64,000 nucleotides of DNA from positions 452,547 to 516,546 of the forward strand of contig NZ_PEKX01000009.1 in NCBI RefSeq assembly GCF_002796985.1, in the 5' to 3' direction. The translations under genes were made by a program, and so were the position numbers. Positions 16,947-25,750 of the stretch are shown piece by piece. Positions within the stretch are counted from its first letter, which is position 1; each line of letters starts with the position of its first letter. The notes under the pieces were generated by a model that saw only the letters and a program-made list of their open reading frames with translations, made no database searches and was not told the DNA's origin. Source of the stretch: Pseudomonas sp. GTDB lineage: Bacteria; Pseudomonadota; Gammaproteobacteria; Pseudomonadales; Pseudomonadaceae.

Positions 16947-17461
16947 GTGGGCTCGCCGTACAGCGCGATGTAGCACTGGCGCAGGCCCTGGGCGATGTAC
17001 TGGCGCACGCGCGGTACGGAAACCCCCAGTTGCCCGGCGATCTCGGCGTGGCCCAGGCCGTCCAGGCGGTTGAGCAGGAAGGCGCTGCGCGCACGGGTGG
17101 ATAGCTTGCCGAGCAGACGGTCGATTTCGCGCAAGTCCGCGAGGATCAGGCAGTGTTCCTCGGCGGAGGGTTGCACCGCTTCGGGCAGGCACTTCAGTGC
17201 TTGGAGGTAGGCCTGCTCCAGCGCCACGCGCCGCCAGTGATCCACCAGCAAGCCCTTGGCGACCGTCACCAGGAAGGCGCGCGGTTCGCGCAGGGAGGGC
17301 AGCTCGCGACGGCCGAGCACGCGGACGAAGGTGTCCTGGCTCAGGTCTTCGGCGCGCTGCGGACAGCCCAGGCTGCGGTTCAGCCAGGCCGTCAGCCAGT
17401 CGCGGTGATCGCGATACAAGGCGCCAACGAGTTCGCCGCTACCCATCTGGATGGCCGACAA
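16943..17461 (-). CDS. fiuI: ECF sigma factor FiuI (FecI type)
   Basis: 172 residues if the TTG at 17459-17461 is used, 167 from ATG 17446. Region 2 is seen in AEDLSQDTFVRVLGR and region 4 in LDGLGHAEIAGQLGVSVPRVRQYIAQGL. FecI-type sigma factors switch on the adjacent receptor gene after siderophore binding. GGGGGAG lies four bases before the TTG and nothing suitable lies before the ATG, so I kept TTG with reservation. A Fur-box-like sequence is upstream. Confidence 0.88.
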   Translation of the reverse strand: MSAIQMGSGELVGALYRDHRDWLTAWLNRSLGCPQRAEDLSQDTFVRVLGRRELPSLREPRAFLVTVAKGLLVDHWRRVALEQAYLQALKCLPEAVQPSAEEHCLILADLREIDRLLGKLSTRARSAFLLNRLDGLGHAEIAGQLGVSVPRVRQYIAQGLRQCYIALYGEPT

Positions 17462-17502
17462 GCTACTCCCCCAATGACCCGAATGGGATCAAGTTCAAAA
17501 AC

Positions 17503-17521
17503 GATAACTATTCGCAATATG
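17503..17521 (-). promoter_or_regulatory. Candidate Fur box upstream of fiuI
   Basis: On the minus strand the 19-mer here matches the Fur consensus (GATAATGATAATCATTATC) at 13 of 19 positions, including the full TTATC end. It lies about 42-60 bp before the fiuI start in an AT-rich patch, where iron repression of an ECF sigma gene is expected. Confidence 0.55.
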
Positions 17522-17633
17522 ATCGCAAAGTGCAGTCACGCGCGCAATTGGCACCGGTCGGCTTTTACCGCCAGTCGCCCGGTTTTCGGCGTCGTTCTAC
17601 AATCGGGCGACCCTTTTTGCGGAAAGCCTCGCC

Positions 17634-18386
17634 ATGTCCGACCCCGTGCTGATCATTGGTTCCTTCCTGTCTCCCTACGTGCGCAAGGTCATAGTCCTGC
17701 TGGAGATGAAGGGCGTGGACTACCGCATCGATTCCATCGTGCCGTTCTTCGGCAACGAGGAGTTCGAGCGCCTGAGCCCGCTACGCCAGGTGCCGGTGCT
17801 GGTGGACGGCGAGCTGGTGCTGAACGATTCCTCGGTGATCTGCCAGTACCTGGAGGAGCGTTATCCACAGCCGGCGCTGTACCCGGCGGATATCGCCGAA
17901 CGTGCCCGCGCACGCTGGATCGAGGAATTCGCCGACAGCCGCATGGGCCAGGTGGTGATCTGGCAGTTGTTCGACCAGTTGGTGATCGGTCGCGGCGTGT
18001 GGGGGCGCGAGCCGGACGCAGTGCTGCTGGAGAAGACTTATCAGCACGACCTGCCGGCAGTCTTCGACTACCTGGAGGCGCAGTTGCCGGAAAGCGGCTG
18101 GCTGTTCGGCGAGCTGTCCATCGCCGACATCAGCGTCGCCTGCTTCATGCGCAACGCGCAGTTCGCCCGCTATGAACTGGACGCCCAGCGCTGGCCGAAA
18201 CTGGCAGCCATGCTCGCGACGGCCTTCGCGCTGCCCGCCTTCCAGAAGCTCAGCCAGTTTGAACGCGCCATCGCCCGCACACCCATCGCCCAGCAGCGCG
18301 ATGCGCTGATCGCCGCAGGTGCTCCGGTCAGTGAGGTCAGCCACATGCGCGAACAGCCGGTGCGCGGGCCGATGAGCCGCAGCTGA
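17634..18386 (+). CDS. Glutathione S-transferase family protein
   Basis: 250 residues. GSFLSPYVRKVIVLLEMKGV opens a thioredoxin-like domain, RQVPVLVDGELVLNDSSVICQYLEERYP carries the cis-Pro and the Ser-Ser glutathione contact, and the C-terminal helical domain follows (WLFGELSIADISVACF). It is not a close copy of the GST at 10518. The stop codon directly abuts the stop of the convergent LysR gene. I recall a GST next to the fiu locus in P. aeruginosa as well. Confidence 0.88.
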   Translation: MSDPVLIIGSFLSPYVRKVIVLLEMKGVDYRIDSIVPFFGNEEFERLSPLRQVPVLVDGELVLNDSSVICQYLEERYPQPALYPADIAERARARWIEEFADSRMGQVVIWQLFDQLVIGRGVWGREPDAVLLEKTYQHDLPAVFDYLEAQLPESGWLFGELSIADISVACFMRNAQFARYELDAQRWPKLAAMLATAFALPAFQKLSQFERAIARTPIAQQRDALIAAGAPVSEVSHMREQPVRGPMSRS

Positions 18387-19262
18387 TCAGGCCTCCTGCA
18401 GAAAGCTCCAGAGCCGCTGCGCCACCGGCCCGTGGGCGCGGTCGCGCAGGCGCGCGGCGACCAGTTCCTCGCGGCGGCCGGGCAGGTGGGGTCCGCTGAG
18501 GTCGCGCAGGCGGCCGTCGGCCAGCTCTTCTTCGATCAGGTGACGCGGCAGGTGGCCCCAGGCCAGGCCGTGCAGCACCAGTTCCTTCTTCATCGCCTGG
18601 TCCGGCACCGTGCACTGCGGGGCTCCTTCGAGGGTGAAGTAGTCCACGGGCGGCGAGTGCCGGGCGCTGTCGCGCATCACGCACTGGGTGAGCGAGCGCA
18701 GGTGCTCCGGACGGATGTCCGTGCTGTCCGCCAGTAACGCTGGCGCGATCACCGGGATGAAGTTCACTTCGCCCAGGTCGAGCCATTCCAGGCGCGGGTC
18801 GGCCTTGTCCACGCGGTGCAGGATCAGTTCGGCCTCGTCGTCGAGCAGCCGCTCCTGCGGGCCGCTGACGCTTTCGAAGTACAGCTGCAGGCGCGTACGG
18901 GGCTGCGTGGCGAAGAAGCGCGCGAGCTTTTCCAGCAGGGCAGGGCGTGGGCAGAAGTCGCCGAGCACCACCCGCAGTTCGCTTTCTTCACCAGCCGCCA
19001 GGTGCGCGGCATGGTCGCGCAGGCTGCCCAGTTCGCGCAGCAGGCTCTGGGCGCGGCGGTGGATGGATTCGCCGGCGCCAGTCAGGGCGACGCGGTAGCC
19101 GCTGCGGTCGAGCAGTTCAAAGCCGAGCTGGCGCTCCAGCCGGGCCACAGCGGCGAAAACCGCCGGGTGCGAGCGGTGCAGTTGCTGGGCGGCGGCCTGG
19201 AAGCCACCGGCTTCGACCACGGCATCGAAGCACTGCAGGTCGTGCAGGGTGAAATCATGCAT
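18387..19262 (-). CDS. LysR-family transcriptional regulator
   Basis: 291 residues. Winged HTH in residues 1-65 (DLQCFDAVVEAGGFQAAAQQLHRSHPAVFAAVARLE) and a LysR substrate-binding domain from about 90. The family usually reads Q-x-A-x-S or S-x-S at the recognition helix; here it is RSHPAV, a normal variant. It is divergent from the PcaD-like hydrolase gene with a 95-bp gap, the classical layout for a LysR regulator and its target. The effector is unknown. Confidence 0.9.
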   Translation of the reverse strand: MHDFTLHDLQCFDAVVEAGGFQAAAQQLHRSHPAVFAAVARLERQLGFELLDRSGYRVALTGAGESIHRRAQSLLRELGSLRDHAAHLAAGEESELRVVLGDFCPRPALLEKLARFFATQPRTRLQLYFESVSGPQERLLDDEAELILHRVDKADPRLEWLDLGEVNFIPVIAPALLADSTDIRPEHLRSLTQCVMRDSARHSPPVDYFTLEGAPQCTVPDQAMKKELVLHGLAWGHLPRHLIEEELADGRLRDLSGPHLPGRREELVAARLRDRAHGPVAQRLWSFLQEA

Positions 19263-19357
19263 GTCAGCTTTCCTGACAGAGATCGTTCACTCTTTGTAAT
19301 TTCTTCCCAGGTCCGCCGCAACTAGCCTCGTCTCACCCCACTTGAGGAGAGGCCGCC

Positions 19358-20155
19358 ATGAGCCCGCTGCGCTACCTGACTACCCGCGACAACACCCGCA
19401 TCGCCTACCGGCTGGACGGCCCCGCCGAGCGGCCGCTGCTGGTGCTGTCCAACTCCATCGGCACCGACCTGCGCATGTGGGACGGGCAGATGGAAGCGTT
19501 GACCGAATATTTCCGCGTACTGCGTTACGACGCCCGAGGGCATGGCGCTTCCAGCGTTCCCCACGGTCCCTACTCGCTGGCGCGGCTGGGGGAAGACGTG
19601 ATCGAGTTGCTCGACTCGCTCGGCGTACCGCGTGCGCATTTTCTTGGCCTTTCTCTCGGCGGCTTCGTCGGCCAATGGCTGGCGCTGAATGTTCCGCAGC
19701 GCATCGAACGACTGGTGCTGGCGAACACCTCCGCCTGGCTCGGGCCACAGGAGCAGTGGGATGCGCGCATTGCCGAGGTACTGGCGGCGGAGGATATGCA
19801 GGGCACTGCGGCGACCTTCCTCGCCAATTGGTTCCCGGCGGCCTGGCTGGAGCCGCAACGGCCGGAGGTGGCGCCGTTTCGCGCGACGCTGCTGGCCACC
19901 AACCGACACGGGCTGGCGGGCTCCTTCGCCGCCGTGCAGGAAACCGATCTGCGCAGCGCGTTGCGGGACGTGCGTCTGCCCACGTTGGTGATTGCCGGGC
20001 AGTTCGATACCGTCACCGCCGCTGACCACAGCGAGCTGATTGCCCAGGCGATTCCCGGCGCCCGTTTGTTCACGTTGCCGGCGGTGCACCTGTCGAACAT
20101 CGAGTTTCCCCGCGAGTTCGAGGGTGCGGTGCTGGATTTCCTGCTGGCGCCCTGA
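19358..20155 (+). CDS. Alpha/beta hydrolase, 3-oxoadipate enol-lactonase-like
   Basis: 265 residues, the PcaD size. Catalytic triad candidates are S99 in GLSLGG, D217 in GQFDTVT and H244 in AVHLSN. RYDARGHGASSVPHGPYSLARLGEDVIELLDSLGV is the PcaD-type text before the nucleophile. PcaD hydrolyses beta-ketoadipate enol-lactone in protocatechuate degradation. No other pca gene is nearby and the divergent LysR suggests separate regulation, so it may act on another lactone or ester. GAGGAGAGG precedes ATG 19358. Confidence 0.82.
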   Translation: MSPLRYLTTRDNTRIAYRLDGPAERPLLVLSNSIGTDLRMWDGQMEALTEYFRVLRYDARGHGASSVPHGPYSLARLGEDVIELLDSLGVPRAHFLGLSLGGFVGQWLALNVPQRIERLVLANTSAWLGPQEQWDARIAEVLAAEDMQGTAATFLANWFPAAWLEPQRPEVAPFRATLLATNRHGLAGSFAAVQETDLRSALRDVRLPTLVIAGQFDTVTAADHSELIAQAIPGARLFTLPAVHLSNIEFPREFEGAVLDFLLAP

Positions 20156-20215
20156 ACGAACAAGGCCGCCCGAAGGTGGCCTTGTCGTTTATCCACAAGC
20201 TCGATCATCAGCAGC

Positions 20216-21745
20216 TCAATGGTGCGCCGCATCCACCGCGATGGGTTCACCGCAAACGTCCGCATAAGCGCGCTTGCGGTCGGCCAGGGTGTAGTGGATC
20301 AACGCGCCGAGGCCGGCGCCGAAGAACCAGGAGAACTGCGACAGCGCATCGAACGCCGGCACCAGCGCCAGCACAATGGCGATGGCGGCGGCTGGAACAA
20401 ACGCTGCCACCGCGCGCAGGTTCACCCCGCCGCTGTAGTGGTAGGCCGCCTCGCGGCTCTCGCTGTACAGCTCCGGCAGGTTCACCCGGCTGCGACGCAC
20501 CAGGTAGTAGTCAGTGACGATGATCCCGTACAGCGGGCCGAGCAGCGCGCCCAGGCCGCCGAGGAAATACACGATCACCGCCGGGCTGTTGTACAGGTGC
20601 CAGGGCAGGATCAGCACCGCGATCATCGCGCTGAGCAGGCCGGCGCGGCGGAAGTTCAGCAGGTTCGGCGCGAGGTTGGTGAGCACGTAGGCCGGGGCGA
20701 CGAAGTTGGCCATGATGTTCACCGCCACGGTGACGATCAGGAAGGCCAGGCAGGCCAGCACCAGGCCGAAGGTGTTGGGGATGGCGGCGACGATTTCCGT
20801 GGGGTTCTGCACCAGCTTGCCGTCGATGCTGAATTGCGCGCCGGCCAGCACCACGGCGATCAGCGCAAAGCCCAGCATGTTCACCGGCAGGCCCCAGAAG
20901 TTGCCGACGCTGATGGTGCGGCGGTCCGGGCAGTTACGGGTGAAGTCGCAGAAATTGAGGATCATGGTGCCGTACAGCGAGACCCACAGCGCGGCGGCGC
21001 CCAGCACTTTCAGCCACATGGCCGAACCGGTCGGCGCATCGCCGCTGGACCAGGAGATCGACAGCCCGGCGCGCCAGTACATCCAGCCGGCGAGGCTGGC
21101 GAAGGCTACCAGGATGATCGGGCCGGCGAAGGATTCGTAGCGGCGCACCATCTCCATGCCGTAGGCGAAGATCACCAGCTGCACGCACCAGATGCCGAGG
21201 AAGGTGATCCAGCCGAGGCTCGACAGGCCGAGGATCGAGTCATGGTCGTAGGCCGCAAGACTTGGCGTGATGGCGGTGAGCAGCACGCGCAGGACCACCG
21301 ACGCGAGGTAGGTCTGGATGCCGAACCAGGCGATGGCGATGACCGCGCGGATCAGCGCCGGCACCTGCGCGCCGTGGATGCCGAAGCTGATGCGGCACAT
21401 CACCGGGTAGGGCAGGCCGGTCTTCTGGCCCATGTAGCCGGACAGGTTCATCAGGCCGTAGATCACCAGTGCGCCGAGGGCGAAGGCGGCGAGGATCTGC
21501 GCGCCGCTCATGCCGAGGGCGAAGAGGCCGATGGCGAAGGAGTAGTTGGCGATGTTGTGCACATCGTTAGTCCATAGTGCGAACAGGCTGTAGCGCCCCC
21601 AGTGGCGGCCGGCGGCCTTGGTCGGGGCCAGGTCGGCGCTGTACAGGCGAGGGCTCAGGGTCGGCGCGGCGGTCTTCGTAGACTCCGCGCCATCGACAGA
21701 TTGGAGAGGGGAAACGCCGGACAGGTGGGTAGGGCTGGAGTTCAT
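20216..21745 (-). CDS. NCS1-family nucleobase/hydantoin permease
   Basis: 509 residues, 12 membrane helices. The family text WTNDVHNIANYSFAIGLFALG and GLPYPVMCRISFGIHGAQVPALIRA is characteristic of NCS1 symporters such as Mhp1 and allantoin or uracil permeases. These take up nucleobases, allantoin or hydantoins with Na+ or H+. The N-terminal 50 residues are hydrophilic. No catabolic gene adjoins, so the substrate is open. The upstream gap has operator-like AT-rich palindromes. Confidence 0.88.
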   Translation of the reverse strand: MNSSPTHLSGVSPLQSVDGAESTKTAAPTLSPRLYSADLAPTKAAGRHWGRYSLFALWTNDVHNIANYSFAIGLFALGMSGAQILAAFALGALVIYGLMNLSGYMGQKTGLPYPVMCRISFGIHGAQVPALIRAVIAIAWFGIQTYLASVVLRVLLTAITPSLAAYDHDSILGLSSLGWITFLGIWCVQLVIFAYGMEMVRRYESFAGPIILVAFASLAGWMYWRAGLSISWSSGDAPTGSAMWLKVLGAAALWVSLYGTMILNFCDFTRNCPDRRTISVGNFWGLPVNMLGFALIAVVLAGAQFSIDGKLVQNPTEIVAAIPNTFGLVLACLAFLIVTVAVNIMANFVAPAYVLTNLAPNLLNFRRAGLLSAMIAVLILPWHLYNSPAVIVYFLGGLGALLGPLYGIIVTDYYLVRRSRVNLPELYSESREAAYHYSGGVNLRAVAAFVPAAAIAIVLALVPAFDALSQFSWFFGAGLGALIHYTLADRKRAYADVCGEPIAVDAAHH

Positions 21746-21769
21746 GGGCTACTCGGATTTTGTATGCAC

Positions 21770-21796
21770 AGCTTTTGTGGTTTGTGTGCAAAAGCT
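21770..21796. promoter_or_regulatory. Inverted repeat near permease start
   Basis: AGCTTTTG (21770-21777) and CAAAAGCT (21789-21796) are perfect 8-bp arms with an 11-bp spacer. It lies 24 bp upstream of the permease ATG, a position suited to repression. Confidence 0.45.
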
Positions 21797-21980
21797 AATT
21801 CCGTGCCAGTGCACTTTCTGCTCTGCAGCCCAGCTTGAGTGATCGGTTCGCGCGTTTGACTGGAGCCCTTGTTGGGTGCGGTGTTGCTGGCTGTCCAAGT
21901 GGTCAGGAAACTAATTTTCCATAGTAATCATTGACTTGAGAGTCAGGTATGGCGTGCGCACGGAAAGTGCGGAGTGGGGA

Positions 21981-21994
21981 TTTTGTACACAAAA
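21981..21994. promoter_or_regulatory. GntR-like operator candidate
   Basis: TTTTGTACACAAAA has 6-bp arms around a 2-bp centre. It resembles the TTGTnnACAA boxes of FCD/GntR regulators. A related GATTTTGTATGCACA lies at 21756-21770, closer to the permease gene. Confidence 0.4.
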
Positions 21995-22243
21995 ATTGTG
22001 CGCAGGCGTTACGTGGTTGATTCCGCGTGGCTGGAATACATCGCGGACGGAGTCCGCTCCTACGCAGAAATCACCGGCTGGCGTAGGAGCAACTGTCTTC
22101 CTCTGAAAGTCCGTGCCTGGGATTCCCCTCTCCCTAACTCTTTCCCTTCAGGGAGAGGGCAGGCCTCCGCGCAGGACTTCACGCAGGAGCGGACTTCGTC
22201 CGCGATAAGGTGGGCGTTGCATCGACTCCCAATCAGCAGCCAT

Positions 22244-22272
22244 AAAAAAACCGCCCCGAAGGGCGGTTTTTT
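22244..22272 (-). terminator. Terminator of glcB
   Basis: ACCGCCC-CGAA-GGGCGGT with a run of seven A before and six T after (22244-22272), so it can work on both strands. On the minus strand it follows the glcB stop by about 20 bp. Confidence 0.92.
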
Positions 22273-22290
22273 CAACGCATCGCGAAGCGC

Positions 22291-24468
22291 TTACAGGCCG
22301 TTCTTGGCCTTGAATTCGCGGCGGCGGCGGTGCAGGACCGGCTCGGTGTAGCCGTTAGGCTGTTTGGTGCCTTCGAGAACCAGCTCCAGCGCGGCCTGGA
22401 AGGCCACGTTGTCGTCGAAGTTCGGCGCCATCGGGCGGTACTGCGCGTCATTGGCGTTCTGGCGGTCCACCACCGGCGCCATGCGCTTGAGGCTTTCCAG
22501 CACCTGCTCCTGGGTGACCACGCCGTGGCGCAGCCAGTTGGCCAGCAGCTGGCTGGAGATGCGCAGGGTCGCGCGGTCTTCCATCAGGCCGACATCGTTG
22601 ATGTCCGGCACCTTGGAGCAGCCGACGCCGTGGTCGATCCAGCGCACCACGTAGCCGAGGATGCCCTGCGAGTTGTTGTCCAGCTCGTTCTTGATCTCTT
22701 CCGCGCTCCAGTTGGTGTTGGGGGCGAGCGGAATGGTGAGGATGTCGTCCACCGAAGCCGGTGCGCGCTTGGCCAGTTCGGCCTGACGGGCGAACACGTC
22801 GACCTTGTGGTAGTGCAGCGCGTGCAGGGTGGCGGCGGTCGGCGACGGAACCCACGCGGTGTTGGCGCCGGCCAGCGGGTGAGCGATCTTCTGCTCGAGC
22901 ATGGCGGCCATCAGGTCGGGCATGGCCCACATGCCCTTGCCGATCTGCGCCTTGCCTTGCAGGCCGGTGGCTAGGCCGACGTCGACGTTGTTGTTCTCGT
23001 AGGAACCGATCCACTTCTCGGTCTTCATGGCGCCCTTGCGCACCATGGCGCCGGCTTCCATGGAGGTGTGGATCTCGTCACCGGTGCGGTCGAGGAAGCC
23101 GGTGTTGATGAACACCACGCGCTCGGCGGCGGCCTTGATGCAGGCCTTCAGGTTGACGGTGGTGCGGCGCTCTTCGTCCATGATGCCGACTTTCAGCGTG
23201 TTGCGCGGCAGGCCCAGCAGGTCCTCGACGCGGCTGAAGATTTCGGCGGCGAAGGCGACTTCTTCCGGGCCGTGCATCTTCGGCTTGACGATGTACATGC
23301 TGCCGGTGCGGCTGTTCTTGCGGCTGGCACTGCCGTTCAGGTTGTGAATGGCGATCAGGCCGGTGAACAGGCCGTCCTGGATGCCTTCGGGCACTTCGTT
23401 GCCCTGGGCGTCGAGGATCGCCGGGTTGGTCATCAGGTGGCCAACGTTGCGAATGAACAGCAGCGAGCGACCGTGCAGGCTCAGCTCGGAACCGTCGGCC
23501 TTGGTGTAGACGCGGTCCGGGTTCATGGTGCGGGTGAAGGTGCTGCCGCCCTTGGAGACCTGCTCGGCGAGGTCGCCTTTCATCAGGCCCAGCCAGTTGC
23601 GATAGACCACGACCTTGTCGTCGGCGTCGACGGCGGCCACGGAGTCTTCGCAGTCCATGATGGTGGTCAGCGCGGATTCCATCAGGACGTCTTTCACGCC
23701 AGCGGCGTCGGTCTGACCGATCGGGCTGGTGGGGTCGATCTGGATTTCGAAGTGCAGGCCGTTGTGCTTGAGCAGCACGGCTTTCGGCTTGGCGGCTTCG
23801 CCCTGGAAGGCGAGGAACTGGGCAGCGTTCTTCAGGCCGGTCTCGCTGCCGTTCTTCAGGGTCACGGCCAGTGCGCCGTTCTTCACCACGTAAGCGGTGG
23901 CGTCGACGTGAGAGCCGGATTCCAGTGCGGCGGCTTCATCGAGGAAGGCGCGGGCGAAGGCGATCACCTTGTCACCGCGGACCTTGTTGTAGCCCTTGCC
24001 CTTCTCGGCGCCGTTCTCTTCGCTGATCGCGTCGGTGCCGTACAGTGCGTCGTACAGCGAGCCCCAGCGGGCGTTGGCGGCGTTCAGGGCGAAGCGCGCG
24101 TTCATCACCGGCACGACCAGCTGCGGGCCGGCCATGCGGGCGATTTCTTCGTCGACATTCTGGGTGGCGGCCTGGAAGTCGGCCGGCTCGGGCAGCAGGT
24201 AACCGATATCCTGCAGGAACGCCTTGTAGGCGACCGCGTCATGCGGCTTGCCGGCGCGGGCCTGGTGCCAGCCGTCGACTTTCGCCTGAATCTCGTCGCG
24301 CTTGGCGAGCAGGGCCTTGTTCTTGGGGGCCAGGTCGTTGATTACGGTTTCGACACCTGCCCAGAACTTGCCGGCTTCGATGCCGGTGCCGGGAATGGCT
24401 TCGTTATTTACGAAGTCGAACAGGACTTTGGCGACCTGCAGGCCACCGACTTGAACGCGTTCAGTCAT
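22291..24468 (-). CDS. glcB: Malate synthase G
   Basis: 725 residues, the usual length for isoform G. It condenses glyoxylate and acetyl-CoA to malate in the glyoxylate shunt. Diagnostic stretches include MTNPAILDAQGNEVPEGIQDG, MHGPEEVAFAAEIFSRVEDLLGLP with the Mg-binding Glu, and GIMDEERRTTVNLKACI. The start MTERVQVGGLQ at 24468 matches the family; an ATG 12 bases further upstream in frame is less likely. The gene stands alone between two terminator-bearing gaps. Confidence 0.96.
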   Translation of the reverse strand: MTERVQVGGLQVAKVLFDFVNNEAIPGTGIEAGKFWAGVETVINDLAPKNKALLAKRDEIQAKVDGWHQARAGKPHDAVAYKAFLQDIGYLLPEPADFQAATQNVDEEIARMAGPQLVVPVMNARFALNAANARWGSLYDALYGTDAISEENGAEKGKGYNKVRGDKVIAFARAFLDEAAALESGSHVDATAYVVKNGALAVTLKNGSETGLKNAAQFLAFQGEAAKPKAVLLKHNGLHFEIQIDPTSPIGQTDAAGVKDVLMESALTTIMDCEDSVAAVDADDKVVVYRNWLGLMKGDLAEQVSKGGSTFTRTMNPDRVYTKADGSELSLHGRSLLFIRNVGHLMTNPAILDAQGNEVPEGIQDGLFTGLIAIHNLNGSASRKNSRTGSMYIVKPKMHGPEEVAFAAEIFSRVEDLLGLPRNTLKVGIMDEERRTTVNLKACIKAAAERVVFINTGFLDRTGDEIHTSMEAGAMVRKGAMKTEKWIGSYENNNVDVGLATGLQGKAQIGKGMWAMPDLMAAMLEQKIAHPLAGANTAWVPSPTAATLHALHYHKVDVFARQAELAKRAPASVDDILTIPLAPNTNWSAEEIKNELDNNSQGILGYVVRWIDHGVGCSKVPDINDVGLMEDRATLRISSQLLANWLRHGVVTQEQVLESLKRMAPVVDRQNANDAQYRPMAPNFDDNVAFQAALELVLEGTKQPNGYTEPVLHRRRREFKAKNGL

Positions 24469-24762
24469 TGCTTGCCTCACTCTGCTCAGGACCAGCTCTG
24501 GACACAGGCAAAACGCCTTGTAGTCCGAGCCGCGGAATACTACATGATGCCGTGGGAAAAATCAGGGGGCTAGCGTCGCGGTTAGACCAAAGTACGCATA
24601 TCAGTCACGTAGCAGGCCTTATGTTCGCAAATATCATCTGGATTGTTCCAGATAAATCTTAAAACTGTACACGCATTACCCAAATGGGTACCTGTGGCAG
24701 CCCGTCGCAGCCGGCTAACCTCGCCGCGCCTATACTGCTTCTTCCCTTTCGGAGAATCCCGC

Positions 24763-25212
24763 ATGTCCGTGACGCTTGCCACCCCCGCCGATCTGGATGA
24801 CCTGGTCCCGCTGTTTTCCGGCTACCTCGATTTCTACGAGGTGCCCGCGCCCCACGCGAAGATTCGTGAGTTCCTCGAGGCGCGCATCGGCAGCGGGCAG
24901 TCCACGGTGTTCATCGCGCGCAGCATCGATGGGCTGGCGGTAGGCTTCGTGCAGCTGTATCCCTTCTTCGCTTCCCTGGCGTTGCAGGCCTCCTGGCTGG
25001 TCAGCGACCTCTATGTGCTGCCCGCCGCGCGCCGCGATGGCTATGGCGAAGCACTGATGAACGCTGCCCGCGCCCATGGCGAAAGTACCGGTGCCTGCGG
25101 TCTGATGCTGGAGACGGCAAAGACCAACCACGCTGGCCAGTCGCTGTATGAGCGCCTGGGCTACCAGCGGGACGACAAGTTCTACACCTATTGGCTGGAC
25201 CTCACGGCCTAG
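24763..25212 (+). CDS. GNAT-family N-acetyltransferase
   Basis: 149 residues, one GNAT domain. The acetyl-CoA motif A is around LVSDLYVLPAARRDGYGEALMNAARAHG (R-x2-G-x-G/A variant, RRDGYGEAL), and the C-terminal strand has LYERLGYQRDD. GGAGA precedes ATG 24763. It lies 19 bp before the gcvR-like gene and is probably co-transcribed. The acceptor substrate is not predictable. Confidence 0.88.
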   Translation: MSVTLATPADLDDLVPLFSGYLDFYEVPAPHAKIREFLEARIGSGQSTVFIARSIDGLAVGFVQLYPFFASLALQASWLVSDLYVLPAARRDGYGEALMNAARAHGESTGACGLMLETAKTNHAGQSLYERLGYQRDDKFYTYWLDLTA

Positions 25213-25231
25213 CCCTTCGCGGAGACTGCTC

Positions 25232-25750
25232 ATGGACCACCTCGTATTGACCGTCATCGCCCAGGACCAGCCCGGTCTGGTGGAGCGCGTGGCCAAATGC
25301 ATCGCCGCCCATGGCGGCAACTGGCTGGAAAGTCGCATGTCGCGCATGGCCGGGCAGTTCGCCGGGATCCTTCGCGTGGCCGTGCCCGCCGAGGGCTATG
25401 ACGAGCTGGTGGAAGGCCTGCAGGAGTTGAGCGAGCACGGCATCCGCGTGCTGCTGGCGGAAAGCGGCATCGAGCCGGTATGCAACTGGAAACCGATCCA
25501 CCTGGACCTGGTGGGTAACGACCGCCCCGGCATCGTCCGCGACATCACCCAGTTGCTGGCCGAGCACGGTGTGAACCTGGAGAGTCTGACGACCGAGGTG
25601 CTGCCGGCACCCATGAGCAGCGAACCGCTGTTCCATGCCGAGGCACTGCTGGCCGTGCCGCTGACCCTGCCGCTGGAAACCCTGCAGCAGAAGCTGGAAG
25701 CACTGGCCGATGACTTGATGGTGGAGCTGAATTTCCACAGCGAGGAGTAA
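25232..25750 (+). CDS. GcvR-like double-ACT domain regulator
   Basis: 172 residues made of two ACT domains: about 1-80 (VLTVIAQDQPGLVERVAKCIAAHGGNWLESRMSRM) and about 90-170 (LDLVGNDRPGIVRDITQLLAEHGVNLESL). E. coli GcvR binds glycine and represses the glycine-cleavage operon by holding GcvA. In Pseudomonas, which lacks a typical gcv partner here, the role is less clear. GGAGA is upstream of ATG 25232. There is no DNA-binding domain. Confidence 0.87.
   Translation: MDHLVLTVIAQDQPGLVERVAKCIAAHGGNWLESRMSRMAGQFAGILRVAVPAEGYDELVEGLQELSEHGIRVLLAESGIEPVCNWKPIHLDLVGNDRPGIVRDITQLLAEHGVNLESLTTEVLPAPMSSEPLFHAEALLAVPLTLPLETLQQKLEALADDLMVELNFHSEE

Larger units (their letters stand above)
21746..22290. 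other. 545-bp intergenic region: permease promoter, repeats, glcB terminator
   Basis: From left to right: the permease promoter region with operator-like palindromes (21756-21796 and 21981-21994), a REP-like unit (about 22041-22067), a CCCTCTCCC-type element (about 22127-22160), another REP-like unit (about 22189-22214) and the glcB terminator. No convincing gene lies within it. Confidence 0.7.

Noticed and set aside
23068..24573. A 501-codon open frame antisense to glcB
   Set aside because: Antisense to malate synthase G with no recognisable domain; it is a GC-rich shadow.
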